Of a stretch of DNA of 35,531 nt, positions 16,890 to 25,581 are shown piece by piece. The position numbers and the translations under genes are program-made. The stretch is from JBBIRT01 sp037441725 (GTDB lineage Bacteria; Desulfobacterota; BSN033; UBA1163): assembly GCA_037441725.1 (NCBI GenBank), contig JBBIRT010000012.1, positions 1-35,531 of the forward strand, written 5' to 3'. The notes under the pieces are model-generated. The model did no database searches. It had not been told where the DNA came from and was given only the letters and a program-made list of their open reading frames with translations. Position 1 is the first letter of the stretch. Each line of letters starts with the position of its first letter.

Positions 16890-18170
16890 ATGACCACCTA
16901 TTCATATACAGATCCCGATATAGGAAAGACACCGGAACAGCTCTTCACAGAACGGACCAAACGATTACAGGATGCCCTGCATTTAAGACAACCCGATCGC
17001 ATCCCAATTCAACTTGATATGAGTTATATGCTGGCTGAGATGTATGGCATAAGTCACCAAGAGCAGCACGAGAATGCGGAGAAGGAGCAAGAGATGCTTG
17101 AGAAGGCAGCTCTATACTTCCAACCCGATAGCATCATGGGAGTCTTCAACAATCCAGGACCAACCCTGGCTGTAGGGGACCGAATGACAAAGTTCCCAGG
17201 CCATGGCTTGGACCCAAATGGATCTTTTCAGTTCGTCGAGGGAGAATACATGAAGGCTGAGGATTATGATGCCTTCATCGAAGACCCTGCGGACTGGAGC
17301 ATCCGAAAATATTGGCCCCGTGTCTTTACTGAACTGGAAGGGTTAGCCCTCTTCCCACCTCTGGGGATGGCAGCCTTCGGCACCTATAGCCTACCGCTCC
17401 TTGGGATTTTCAAAACCCCTCCGATTGCCAAAGCCCTCCGTGCCCTTGCTCAGGCTATTGAGGCTCAGGCCGCGGCCGATGCTCGAGCCATGGCTTCCGC
17501 TCAAAGAATGGCTTCCCTGGGATTTGCCATTCCTACATTGGTGGGTTCTGTGACGGAAGCACCCTTTGATCTTATGTCAGACACATTGAGGGGGATGAGA
17601 GGAATCATGCTCGATCTTTACCAACGACCCCAAAAGCTGCTTGCCGCCCAAGAAAAGGTTCTTCGTTGTGAGCTCGAGTATGCTATCAATTGGAGCAAGG
17701 CTACAGGAATCCATGTCTCCTTCATCCCCCTCCATCGTGGCTCGGACGGTTTCATGTCACTGCCCCAGTTCGAAAAATTCTACTGGCCCCAGCTTAAGGC
17801 CCTGATGCTGGGAATGATCGAAGCAGGGATTATGCCCTTTGTCTTCTATGAAGGGATCTGGGATCAAAGGCTTAAATACCTGAAGGACCTCCCCAGGGGC
17901 AAGTCCGTGGGTTGGTTTCAGGCAAGTGATATCTTTAAGGTAAAGGATGTCCTAGGGGATACGATGTGTATTGTAGGTGGTATGCGAAATTCTTTACTTC
18001 AAGCCGGCCCGGCAGAGGAGGTTCGTGCATTCACCATTAGGTTATGTCAGGAAGTGGGTAGAGGGGGAGGTTTCATCATGAGTACAGGAGTCGGAGAGAT
18101 GGAAGGCTGTAAACCTGAACTTGTCAAAGTTTGGGTTGATACAACAAAAGAATACGGGGTCTATAGATAA
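16890..18170 (+). CDS. Uroporphyrinogen decarboxylase (URO-D) family protein, possible methyltransferase
   Basis: 426 residues of the URO-D TIM-barrel family, longer than true HemE (about 350), and lacking the HemE N-terminal FM(R)QAGR motif. In anaerobes such members are often corrinoid-dependent methyltransferases (MtaA/CmuA relatives), but no corrinoid protein gene is nearby. A clear GGMRNSLLQAGPAEEVRAFTIRLCQEVG tail segment and a final FIMSTGVGEMEG resemble the family C-terminus. An AAAGGAGGAG site lies just before the ATG. It follows the two dehydratase-family subunits by 75 bp in the same direction and may act in the same pathway. I do not assign a reaction. Confidence 0.83.
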   Translation: MTTYSYTDPDIGKTPEQLFTERTKRLQDALHLRQPDRIPIQLDMSYMLAEMYGISHQEQHENAEKEQEMLEKAALYFQPDSIMGVFNNPGPTLAVGDRMTKFPGHGLDPNGSFQFVEGEYMKAEDYDAFIEDPADWSIRKYWPRVFTELEGLALFPPLGMAAFGTYSLPLLGIFKTPPIAKALRALAQAIEAQAAADARAMASAQRMASLGFAIPTLVGSVTEAPFDLMSDTLRGMRGIMLDLYQRPQKLLAAQEKVLRCELEYAINWSKATGIHVSFIPLHRGSDGFMSLPQFEKFYWPQLKALMLGMIEAGIMPFVFYEGIWDQRLKYLKDLPRGKSVGWFQASDIFKVKDVLGDTMCIVGGMRNSLLQAGPAEEVRAFTIRLCQEVGRGGGFIMSTGVGEMEGCKPELVKVWVDTTKEYGVYR

Positions 18171-18266
18171 ATCCCCCTTTTAACCTGAAACACCTTACCT
18201 ATCCGATTTATAGGTCATGTTTCTGTACGATGCTTAAACCTTGTGACTTTAAGAATGACTGTCTAT

Positions 18267-18286
18267 TACCTTCAAATACCTTCAAA
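18267..18286. promoter_or_regulatory. Tandem TACCTTCAAA repeat upstream of the MalT-like regulator
   Basis: Two exact copies of TACCTTCAAA head to tail, 10-bp period, about one helical turn, 125 bp before the regulator start. On the other strand each reads TTTGAAGGTA, sharing TTTGnnGGTA with the repeats at 21124-21144. Candidate site for the MalT-like protein, whose relatives bind direct repeats. Confidence 0.45.
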
Positions 18287-18368
18287 TTTACTCTTTAGGG
18301 GTAATCTTCAAAAAAAAGAATATTAACTAACACACAGTATCTTTAAAAGACGAAATGAGATGAAGCAG

Positions 18369-18397
18369 TTCTTAAAAAGTATTGCTTCTACTAAAAT
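18369..18397 (+). promoter_or_regulatory. Weak candidate promoter of the MalT-like regulator
   Basis: TTCTTA (18369-18374), a 17-base spacer and TAAAAT (18392-18397). Transcription would start about 6-8 bases before the ATG at 18411, giving an almost leaderless message, consistent with the lack of a Shine-Dalgarno sequence there. Confidence 0.3.
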
Positions 18398-18410
18398 GTA
18401 ATCAATTCAT

Positions 18411-21098
18411 ATGCTCATCAGCACTAAACTTAATATTCCATCTCTTAATGAAAAGATGGTCATTAGGAAGCACCTTATTGATCAACTCTCAATAGGCAAG
18501 GACCGTCGGTTAATCTTGATCACTGGTATGGCTGGTTCAGGTAAGACCTGCCTTGTTTGTCAGTGGATCAAACATGAAAAGATCAGTCCAGCATGGTATT
18601 CGCTTGACCCAAAAGATAATGAGGAGGATCTTTTCTTCCGGTATCTATTAACTTCCTTGGCTAAGAAGGATGACCGATTGGTAGAGACATTTAAACCTTT
18701 TCTCCAAAGTCGAAAGAAACTGAACCAGGAAGAGATATGTCCGTTCCTGATTGAAACTATGGTCAACCTTGTAGGTCATCTGTATCTTGTATTAGATGAT
18801 TATCACCATATTTCATCTCAAAAAATCCATGATACACTGGCGTATCTCATGCGTTATTGGCCGCCAAACCTTCATCTAATCCTCATTAGCCGCCATTATC
18901 CGCCCTTACCCCTTAGCAGATTGAGGATCTGCAATCAAATGATCGAAATCCCTCAGGAAAAACTTAAGTTTACCCAAAAAGAAATAGAACAATATTTCGC
19001 GGAAATAATTCCTGACAAACTTTCCGTTGATGAAGTTCGTGAATTGGCCCGGTACTTTGAGGGATGGGCTAGCGGTCTACAGATTCTTGCTTCGGTCCTT
19101 TCATCAGAGGACAAAAATGGTAATCTGACAGATGCCTTTATCAAGGTAAGAAGAGAAGTTATGGAATACTTGGCTCGTGAGGTCATTGATGTACAACCAT
19201 TTAGGGTAAAGGCCTTTCTTGAAACAACTGCTTTGCTAAGACGCTTCAATGTGGAGGTATGTGCCGAAATAACAGGTGTTCAAGATGCTGGAAACTTACT
19301 TAATTTTATCTACCGGAAAAACCTTTTTCTAATCGCACTCAACCCCGAGTGCACATGGTATCGTTACTACCACTTTTTCTCAGATGCAGTGAAACAAAGA
19401 TTACAGGTTTCCTCACCGGACGTACAAGCCACCATCCACCGAAAAGCAGCGCTCTGGTTTGTTCAAAATGGCTTTCTGAAAGATGCCTTTCAAAATGCCT
19501 TTGCCTCCGAAGACTTTGAATTTGTTTTGGATCTTATTGAAGACCATGTGGTTTTCACCCATCACCGCTTTGAGTACGCCACTGGTTTGCGATGCCTCGC
19601 TAAACTGCCCGATGAAACCTTCATGGAAAAAACTGTACTTCGACTGCATGAATGTGGCCAGAGAATGGAACCATTTCAATTCGATGATATTGTAGCAGCG
19701 ATAGAAGATATCGAGAATAGTCCAGGAAATTCTTTTAAACAATTTAAAGGATTCAAAAAGATACTTAGCGTCGATCTGCTCATTTATTTTCAGTACGCTC
19801 TCCGATATTTTTATCGCGATCCCCTCCATGCAGATGTGGACCGCCTCAATGAGGTCATCCAAAAAGTTTCCCGTGAGAATCAAGTTTTCTTTTCAGTCTG
19901 TATCAAATTCTTAATAGCCATCTGCTATCTCATTCGAGGCCATCCACCTCTTGTTGAAACAGTCTTACAAGAGGCTTTATCATTAATATTTTCTTCCGGA
20001 AATCCTTGGATGAGAATACATTGGTTTCGATTATCAGCTTGCGTCGAATTAGCGAAGGGCCACTTAAAGCGTTGTGAGGCCATTCTTCAGGAAGCCTTTG
20101 AATTCCTCGAGCAAAGAGGACTGTCTAATACCCCGTTAAAAATTATTCTTTACCCACCTATGGCTTGGATCCTTTACTACCGTAATGATCTTGAAAAGGC
20201 TCGGGAGTATGCAGTTGATGCCACACTGCATGGAGGAGATGTGAAGCTCGTTAACAATGTCATAGAGGGCTACCTTCTTCTTTCACTCATATCAACGGCC
20301 GAAGGTAAGTCTGCTGAAGCAAAAAATTATCTACACCAAATGTTACGGGTGTCTAAAAAATTCTATGTATCTGATAGAAATCCTTTGTCTCCGAATCCTT
20401 GGGCTATTCGGATATCTACTATGCAGGATGATATTGAAAAAGGTACATTGTGGGCCGAGGAGAGGAGACTGTCAATGGATGAGCCCTTTTCTGTGCGTTT
20501 CTCCTTAGAATGTATGGCGGTTGCCGAGATTCTATTCAAGCAAGGATCTTACCGGAACGCCCTTGTTATACTAAACCAACTGCGCGATCTCTGTTTTGAG
20601 CGTCAGCTGATGGAGACTGTATTCGAGATCGATCTTTTACGTTCTGGGATGCTATATACCATCGGGGATCGTGAGCATGCGGTAACAATTATGAAAGAAG
20701 TCTTATCCTTTGCGCACAAGGAAGGATACATAAGACCATTCATTAACTACGCCAAAGTCATATCCCCGTTATTGCGTGATATGGCTGATCACTCAACTCA
20801 CATCACTCTTTCTACGCCTCTTGCTAAGATCCTTTCATTTATTGAGAATGGTTCCGTCAAGAGAAAATCCATTGAAGATGATAACTATAGCCTGACGATC
20901 AGGGAGATCCAATTGCTAAAACTCATGGCAGAAGGGTATCGATACAAGGAAATAGCTAAGAAGACCTATCTCTCTGTTCATACAGTCAAAACGCACGCTA
21001 AGAATATCTTTAAAAAACTCAATGTAAATACACGGATTCAGGCGATCAGGCGGGCAGAAGCACTCGGTCTACTCACAAATCGTCTGGCAGGACAATAA
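18411..21098 (+). CDS. LuxR-family ATP-dependent regulator, MalT-like (LAL type)
   Basis: Large STAND-class transcription factor, 895 residues, close to MalT length. N-terminal NTPase with Walker A GMAGSGKT (39-46) and Walker B LVLDD (126-130), then a winged-helix-like region, a long helical repeat (TPR-like) sensor around 340-790, and a C-terminal LuxR/GerE helix-turn-helix (LTIREIQLLKLMAEGY...SVHTVKTHAKNIFKKL, about 828-875). Such proteins oligomerise with ATP and an inducer and bind direct repeats to activate transport and catabolic operons. It sits directly in front of the second Liv operon on the same strand, its likely target. No clear ribosome site precedes the ATG. Inducer unknown. 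Confidence 0.93.
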   Translation: MLISTKLNIPSLNEKMVIRKHLIDQLSIGKDRRLILITGMAGSGKTCLVCQWIKHEKISPAWYSLDPKDNEEDLFFRYLLTSLAKKDDRLVETFKPFLQSRKKLNQEEICPFLIETMVNLVGHLYLVLDDYHHISSQKIHDTLAYLMRYWPPNLHLILISRHYPPLPLSRLRICNQMIEIPQEKLKFTQKEIEQYFAEIIPDKLSVDEVRELARYFEGWASGLQILASVLSSEDKNGNLTDAFIKVRREVMEYLAREVIDVQPFRVKAFLETTALLRRFNVEVCAEITGVQDAGNLLNFIYRKNLFLIALNPECTWYRYYHFFSDAVKQRLQVSSPDVQATIHRKAALWFVQNGFLKDAFQNAFASEDFEFVLDLIEDHVVFTHHRFEYATGLRCLAKLPDETFMEKTVLRLHECGQRMEPFQFDDIVAAIEDIENSPGNSFKQFKGFKKILSVDLLIYFQYALRYFYRDPLHADVDRLNEVIQKVSRENQVFFSVCIKFLIAICYLIRGHPPLVETVLQEALSLIFSSGNPWMRIHWFRLSACVELAKGHLKRCEAILQEAFEFLEQRGLSNTPLKIILYPPMAWILYYRNDLEKAREYAVDATLHGGDVKLVNNVIEGYLLLSLISTAEGKSAEAKNYLHQMLRVSKKFYVSDRNPLSPNPWAIRISTMQDDIEKGTLWAEERRLSMDEPFSVRFSLECMAVAEILFKQGSYRNALVILNQLRDLCFERQLMETVFEIDLLRSGMLYTIGDREHAVTIMKEVLSFAHKEGYIRPFINYAKVISPLLRDMADHSTHITLSTPLAKILSFIENGSVKRKSIEDDNYSLTIREIQLLKLMAEGYRYKEIAKKTYLSVHTVKTHAKNIFKKLNVNTRIQAIRRAEALGLLTNRLAGQ

Positions 21099-21123
21099 TT
21101 CCCTTTATATCTTACCCCTATCA

Positions 21124-21144
21124 TACCACCAAAATACCACCAAA
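21124..21144. promoter_or_regulatory. Tandem TACCACCAAA repeat upstream of the second Liv operon
   Basis: Two copies of TACCACCAAA (21124-21133 and 21135-21144) with an 11-bp period, 26 bp after the MalT-like gene and 218 bp before livH. The reverse complement TTTGGTGGTA shares TTTGnnGGTA with the repeats in front of the regulator and has GGTGG blocks reminiscent of MalT boxes. Confidence 0.45.
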
Positions 21145-21185
21145 TCGGTATTCCAGTTGATAAGGATTTTCTGATATAAGTGAAT

Positions 21186-21206
21186 GTTAATCTGAGTAAG
21201 ATTAAC
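21186..21206. other. Perfect 8-bp inverted repeat (operator or weak terminator)
   Basis: GTTAATCT-GAGTA-AGATTAAC is followed by GTTTTAAG. The stem is A/T rich and the T-run is short, so termination of the regulator transcript is possible but an operator fits equally well. The rest of the 263-bp gap (21099-21361) shows only the tandem repeat next to it. Confidence 0.45.
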
Positions 21207-21361
21207 GTTTTAAGTTGTGGAGGTCAGGTAAGTCCTTAGGATGAAGGGTATGTCTTCAACAAACTAAGAATTGCGCACCTCCTTATTAATGATCCGAAGA
21301 CGGTATAACTATAGAAACGAGTAAAAAAGAGAAGAAGAATGTAATGTGAGTTTATGAATTT

Positions 21362-22237
21362 ATGACATTGAGCCTCTTTTTTCAACTAATAGTAAATGGC
21401 CTGATGTCTGGAGGGATGTATGCTCTGGTAGCCTCTGGATTGACACTAACCTTGGGAGTGATCAAAATATTCAACTTTGCACAGGGCCAATTTTATATGA
21501 TGGGGGCATTCATTACTTTCGCAATAGTTGGTACTCTGAACCTTCCATACCCCGTGGCTATCCTTGCATCACTGATCATGATGGGAGGGCTGGGTATGTT
21601 GTTCTACTTTGGTATCATTCAAAAGACAATGATTCAAGGCTTCTTCAGTACAATGCTTGTTACTGTTTTATTTTCTTCGATAATCAATCAAATCGCACTC
21701 TTTACATTTGCCTATAAAGAACAGACTATCCCTGCGATTTTTCCGGGCATATTAACCATTGGTGATGTATCTTTCAGCATTGGCAAGCTGGTAGTAATAT
21801 TATGTGCCATCGCTATCATGGTCATTCTACATTATTTCATGAAAACGAAAATAGGCACTGCAATGAAAGCTGCGGCGGAGAATATGGATGTTGCCCAACT
21901 CCAGGGAATAAACGCCAAACAGATATTCTGGATAACAATGGCTATTGGTTGTAGTTTAAGCGGTATTGCCGGTGCTATTGTAATGCCAGTTACAGGTGCT
22001 TATTTAGCAATGGGAATGAACGTTTTTATGCGAGCTCTCCTTGTTCTCATGGTTGGTGGTATGGGGAGCATGTTGGGTGCTTTAATCGCTGGTTTCCTCG
22101 TTGGGATAGTTGAGAGTATCGCTTTCCATTTTGTAGGCTATTTGAATCTATTAGTTATTCTGATGTCTATTGGTATATTGATATACTTCAGGCCAGGCGG
22201 TTTACTTGGTCAACCGCTACCCATCCCTGGAGAATAG
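21362..22237 (+). CDS. livH: Liv-type ABC transporter permease LivH (system 2)
   Basis: Membrane permease, 291 residues, with the full LivH pattern: NGLMSGGMYALVASGLTLTLGV, NFAQGQFYMMGAF, the coupling loop AAENMDVAQLQGIN and the closing RPGGLLG. No convincing Shine-Dalgarno sequence precedes the ATG and no better start exists. It is the first gene of the second Liv operon, whose order (H, M, K, G, F) differs from system 1 (K...H, M, G, F). Its N-terminus is very similar (38 of 52 positions by eye) to the livH fragment at 28023-28181, so the two share a more recent origin than either does with system 1. Confidence 0.94.
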   Translation: MTLSLFFQLIVNGLMSGGMYALVASGLTLTLGVIKIFNFAQGQFYMMGAFITFAIVGTLNLPYPVAILASLIMMGGLGMLFYFGIIQKTMIQGFFSTMLVTVLFSSIINQIALFTFAYKEQTIPAIFPGILTIGDVSFSIGKLVVILCAIAIMVILHYFMKTKIGTAMKAAAENMDVAQLQGINAKQIFWITMAIGCSLSGIAGAIVMPVTGAYLAMGMNVFMRALLVLMVGGMGSMLGALIAGFLVGIVESIAFHFVGYLNLLVILMSIGILIYFRPGGLLGQPLPIPGE

Positions 22238-22255
22238 TTTGTTCCTAAGAATATA

Positions 22256-23203
22256 ATGTCCAAAGCCAATAAGATAACAATATTTATCCTGATAGTATTG
22301 TTAATCATATTTCCTTTATTAGTTAATCCTTATACCATTCAGGTTGCCATTACAACTATAACTTATTCCATGCTTGGACTAGCTTTTGCACTTAGCTTAA
22401 AAGTGGGCCTTCCAAGAATGGATATTGCTGCATGGTGGGGAGTAGGCGCATACACCACTGCGTTGCTGATGAAGGAAGGTATATCTTTCTGGTTGACTGC
22501 ACTTATCGGAGGTGTCATAGCAGTAATTCTGGGCTTAGTAATTTTTTATATTTGTATACCAAGAGGGATGATGGTCTTTTTCATTTTTTGTATGATTCTG
22601 GCTATGGCATTATATCAGGCTTTCGGCTCTGTACCACTCTTTGGCGGGTGGGGTGGTATCACAGGGGTACCTGCTCCAACGATCGGCTCTTTTGCTTTTA
22701 TTGTCAAACGTGATCTATATTATTTGGGCCTTTTTTTTCTGGGATTAAATTCTGTGGTTTACTATCTTCTCTATAATTCGAGAATTGGAAGAGCATGGAA
22801 TGCCATAGGCTCAAGCCTGAGATTATCTAGGTCACTCGGTATAGATGTAGTTAAATATAGGATGGCAAATGTTCTAATCGGAAACTTTTTTATGGCTCTT
22901 GCCGGAAGTTTTTTTGTTGCATACTACCGAGCAGCATTACCAGTAATTTTTAATTTTCAGGCCGGGTTGTTTGTATTGATCTACCTTATTGTCGGTGGAA
23001 TTTATTACAGTCTTGCAGGGCCTATTCTTGGCGCAATAGTAGTCAACTTTATCCCTGAATATTTGCGTTTTGCTAAAGATTATCAGTCAATAGTCATATC
23101 ATCTGTTGTTATCATTATTATTATGTTTATGCCAATGGGTATTCTGGGATGGCTGAATCTGAAGGTGAAACCACGGTTTTTCAGACAAAAGGGCATAACT
23201 TGA
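22256..23203 (+). CDS. livM: Liv-type ABC transporter permease LivM (system 2)
   Basis: 315 residues, about ten hydrophobic segments. It is a divergent LivM: the usual LSLG...GAY segment reads LSLKVGLPRMDIAAWWGVGAYT and the coupling loop reads AIGSSLRLSRSLGID. The terminal FMPMGILG matches the family. It starts 18 bp after livH without a strong ribosome site, so coupling to livH is likely. The divergence suggests a ligand class different from system 1. Confidence 0.9.
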   Translation: MSKANKITIFILIVLLIIFPLLVNPYTIQVAITTITYSMLGLAFALSLKVGLPRMDIAAWWGVGAYTTALLMKEGISFWLTALIGGVIAVILGLVIFYICIPRGMMVFFIFCMILAMALYQAFGSVPLFGGWGGITGVPAPTIGSFAFIVKRDLYYLGLFFLGLNSVVYYLLYNSRIGRAWNAIGSSLRLSRSLGIDVVKYRMANVLIGNFFMALAGSFFVAYYRAALPVIFNFQAGLFVLIYLIVGGIYYSLAGPILGAIVVNFIPEYLRFAKDYQSIVISSVVIIIIMFMPMGILGWLNLKVKPRFFRQKGIT

Positions 23204-23393
23204 GAAGAAGATACTAAGAGTTTTTGAGGGTGATAAAAAAAGCACTCAATGGGGTATGTTAATTTGATAAATCTTATCCATGCACAATGGGAGTTATATT
23301 TTTATGAAGGAAAGGAGGGGAACATAAGAATTTTATAAATAAAAATTGGAAAACCAGAATCATTCAATACCACAAAGATAAGGAGGGATAAAG

Positions 23394-24707
23394 ATGAAAA
23401 AATTATTTTTATTCATTTTAGTAATTGGTATGGCTATTAGCGGGTATACTAAAGAAGCAAAATCGCAAAAAGCATTAAAGATCGGCGCCAGTTTTGGCTT
23501 AAATATTCCAATGGGTCTAGAACAAAAGAAATGGTTGGTACTCTTCGCCAAACTGATCAATGAAAAGGGTGGTTGGAAGATAGGCAGAGAGAATTATAAG
23601 GTCGAGATGATCATATACGATAACCAGGGTGATGCTGTGAAGGCAAAGACTGATCTTGAAAAACTGGTTCTGGAAGACGGCGTTAAGTTCATATTAGGCG
23701 ATCCTACTGGCAGTCCGGGAGTGACTACAACCGTCACTGAACCCAACAAGGTAATCTGTTTGGGACTTGACCTAACAAATGTCAGTGCAGACCCCAAGAT
23801 CCAATATTACTATACCCCAAACGGCATGTTCTTCGCCCGCGGACTTATGTATACGATGTATAAGGAGATGGTAAACAAAGGCATTAAGAGCTATGTCTCA
23901 GTAAAGCCAGACAGTGAAATGGGGCGTTGGGCAGACAAGCTATGCAATGGCACATGGGATCTCGTTGGGAAAAACAAGATAAAGTATTTGGGGTCAGTCT
24001 TTTACGCTATGGATACTACAGACTTTGCTCCCATCGCTACCAAAGTAAAGAGTCTTAATCCTGAGCTGATAGACCTTAACTATACAATGGGTAATCTTCA
24101 GCTTTTCATTGCTTTGCATAATGTGGGATTTAAAGGAATCATTCTTCCGGCCCAGGTTGATCCTGACCTTTTCCAAAACATTCTTAAAACCTGTGGCAAA
24201 AAGTTCATGGAAGGGTGGCAATATTTTACTCAAGACCCTAGAGGGTATCAAAAAGACCCAGAGATGCTGGCCTTAATAGATGCATATACAAAAGAATACG
24301 GCGAGTTCAGGACAAGTGGCTGCATGTGGGTAGCCTACTGGTTCATATTGAAAGACGCTATTGAGCATACTCAAAGTGTGGAGGTAGAAACCATTAAGGC
24401 ATATCTCGACAAGTCGGACCATGCAGTAAAGACTTTGACTGGCTACTGCCAGCTATTTGCTAGGCCGGACACGGGTAATTTGAGAACAGTATCAGGTGTG
24501 CCTGCGGACCACATAGCAGTTGTTAAAGATGGGAAGGAAATACCTTATAGACATATTTCAGTCAAGGATCACTATCTTGCTTCTATATTATCTTATGGTT
24601 TGGTAGATGTTTATAAGAAATATTGGGAGAAATATGGCTATCCCAAATTTCCAAATGAACCACATGTTGTAAAATTTTCTGATTTAGGAGTAAAAGGACG
24701 CGATTAG
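23394..24707 (+). CDS. livK: Liv-type ABC transporter periplasmic substrate-binding protein (system 2)
   Basis: 437-residue Peripla_BP_6 receptor. MKK start, hydrophobic core and probable cleavage before KEAKSQKALKIGASFGL. AAGGAGG lies seven bases before the ATG, one of the strongest ribosome sites in this block, fitting high receptor demand. The 190-bp gap before it may hold its own promoter, though I see none clearly. It has only the general family pattern in common with the system 1 receptor, so a different ligand is likely. Located between the permease and ATPase genes. Confidence 0.93.
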   Translation: MKKLFLFILVIGMAISGYTKEAKSQKALKIGASFGLNIPMGLEQKKWLVLFAKLINEKGGWKIGRENYKVEMIIYDNQGDAVKAKTDLEKLVLEDGVKFILGDPTGSPGVTTTVTEPNKVICLGLDLTNVSADPKIQYYYTPNGMFFARGLMYTMYKEMVNKGIKSYVSVKPDSEMGRWADKLCNGTWDLVGKNKIKYLGSVFYAMDTTDFAPIATKVKSLNPELIDLNYTMGNLQLFIALHNVGFKGIILPAQVDPDLFQNILKTCGKKFMEGWQYFTQDPRGYQKDPEMLALIDAYTKEYGEFRTSGCMWVAYWFILKDAIEHTQSVEVETIKAYLDKSDHAVKTLTGYCQLFARPDTGNLRTVSGVPADHIAVVKDGKEIPYRHISVKDHYLASILSYGLVDVYKKYWEKYGYPKFPNEPHVVKFSDLGVKGRD

Positions 24708-24777
24708 TCAATGTAAATCCAAAAGTGATTAATTCAGAGTAAACTATAGGGTTTAGCTTTTTATTAAGTTATGCCCC

Positions 24778-25581
24778 ATGAAGCGGTCAAGTATGGAAGG
24801 TAATGTGACAATATTAAAACTTACGAATGTAGTTAAGAATTTTGGTAAATTACAAGCTGTTTCTAACCTTGACCTTACCGTCACCAAGGGGGATATTCAT
24901 AGCATTATAGGTCCCAATGGAGCAGGAAAAACAACTGTCTTCAATCTCATTACTGGAACAATTCCGTTAACAAGTGGTAAGATCGTATTCGATGGAGAGG
25001 ATATTACTGGTTTGGAACCTCATAAGATAGCACAGAAAGGCATCGCAAGGTCTTTCCAGCAATCATTCCTTTTTAAGTACTCCTCCGTAATAGAGAATGT
25101 TCTCATCGGCTTTCATATGCAGTGCCAGGCTGGGGCTTTGAAGGAATTCTTACATACGAAGAACGCCAGAGATAAAGAAAGGGAGTGCAGAAAGAGGGCT
25201 CTTGAGATCGTAGAGTTTATGGGTTTGGGGGAGGTGAAAAATGAGTTAGCAGGGAATTTACCTCACGGACATCAACGGGCTCTTGGGGTGAGTATTGCCT
25301 TGGCTTGTAACCCAAAATTATTATTATTAGATGAGCCAGTAACTGGGATGAACCCTATTGAAACCATTGAGATGGTGGAACGAATCAGAAAAATACGGGA
25401 TTACGGGATAACAGTTGTGCTGGTAGAACATAACATGAAGATAGTGATGAACGTTTCAGATAGGATTACAGTGTTAAACTATGGTCAGAAGATAGCCGAA
25501 GGACTTCCAGATGAGATCAAACAGAATAGAGAGGTCATTGAAGCTTATCTGGGTAAAGAGGAGAGCTTGGATGCTAATTGA
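24778..25581 (+). CDS. livG: Liv-type ABC transporter ATPase LivG (system 2)
   Basis: 267 residues. Walker A GPNGAGKTT, Q-loop GIARSFQQSFLF, signature replaced by LPHGHQRALG as usual for LivG, Walker B LLLLDEP, and the switch His in VEHNM. The start is uncertain: ATG 24778 or the in-frame ATG at 24793 (MEGNVTILKL), neither with a good ribosome site. Its stop overlaps the livF start by 11 bases, the same overlap length as in system 1. Confidence 0.94.
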   Translation: MKRSSMEGNVTILKLTNVVKNFGKLQAVSNLDLTVTKGDIHSIIGPNGAGKTTVFNLITGTIPLTSGKIVFDGEDITGLEPHKIAQKGIARSFQQSFLFKYSSVIENVLIGFHMQCQAGALKEFLHTKNARDKERECRKRALEIVEFMGLGEVKNELAGNLPHGHQRALGVSIALACNPKLLLLDEPVTGMNPIETIEMVERIRKIRDYGITVVLVEHNMKIVMNVSDRITVLNYGQKIAEGLPDEIKQNREVIEAYLGKEESLDAN

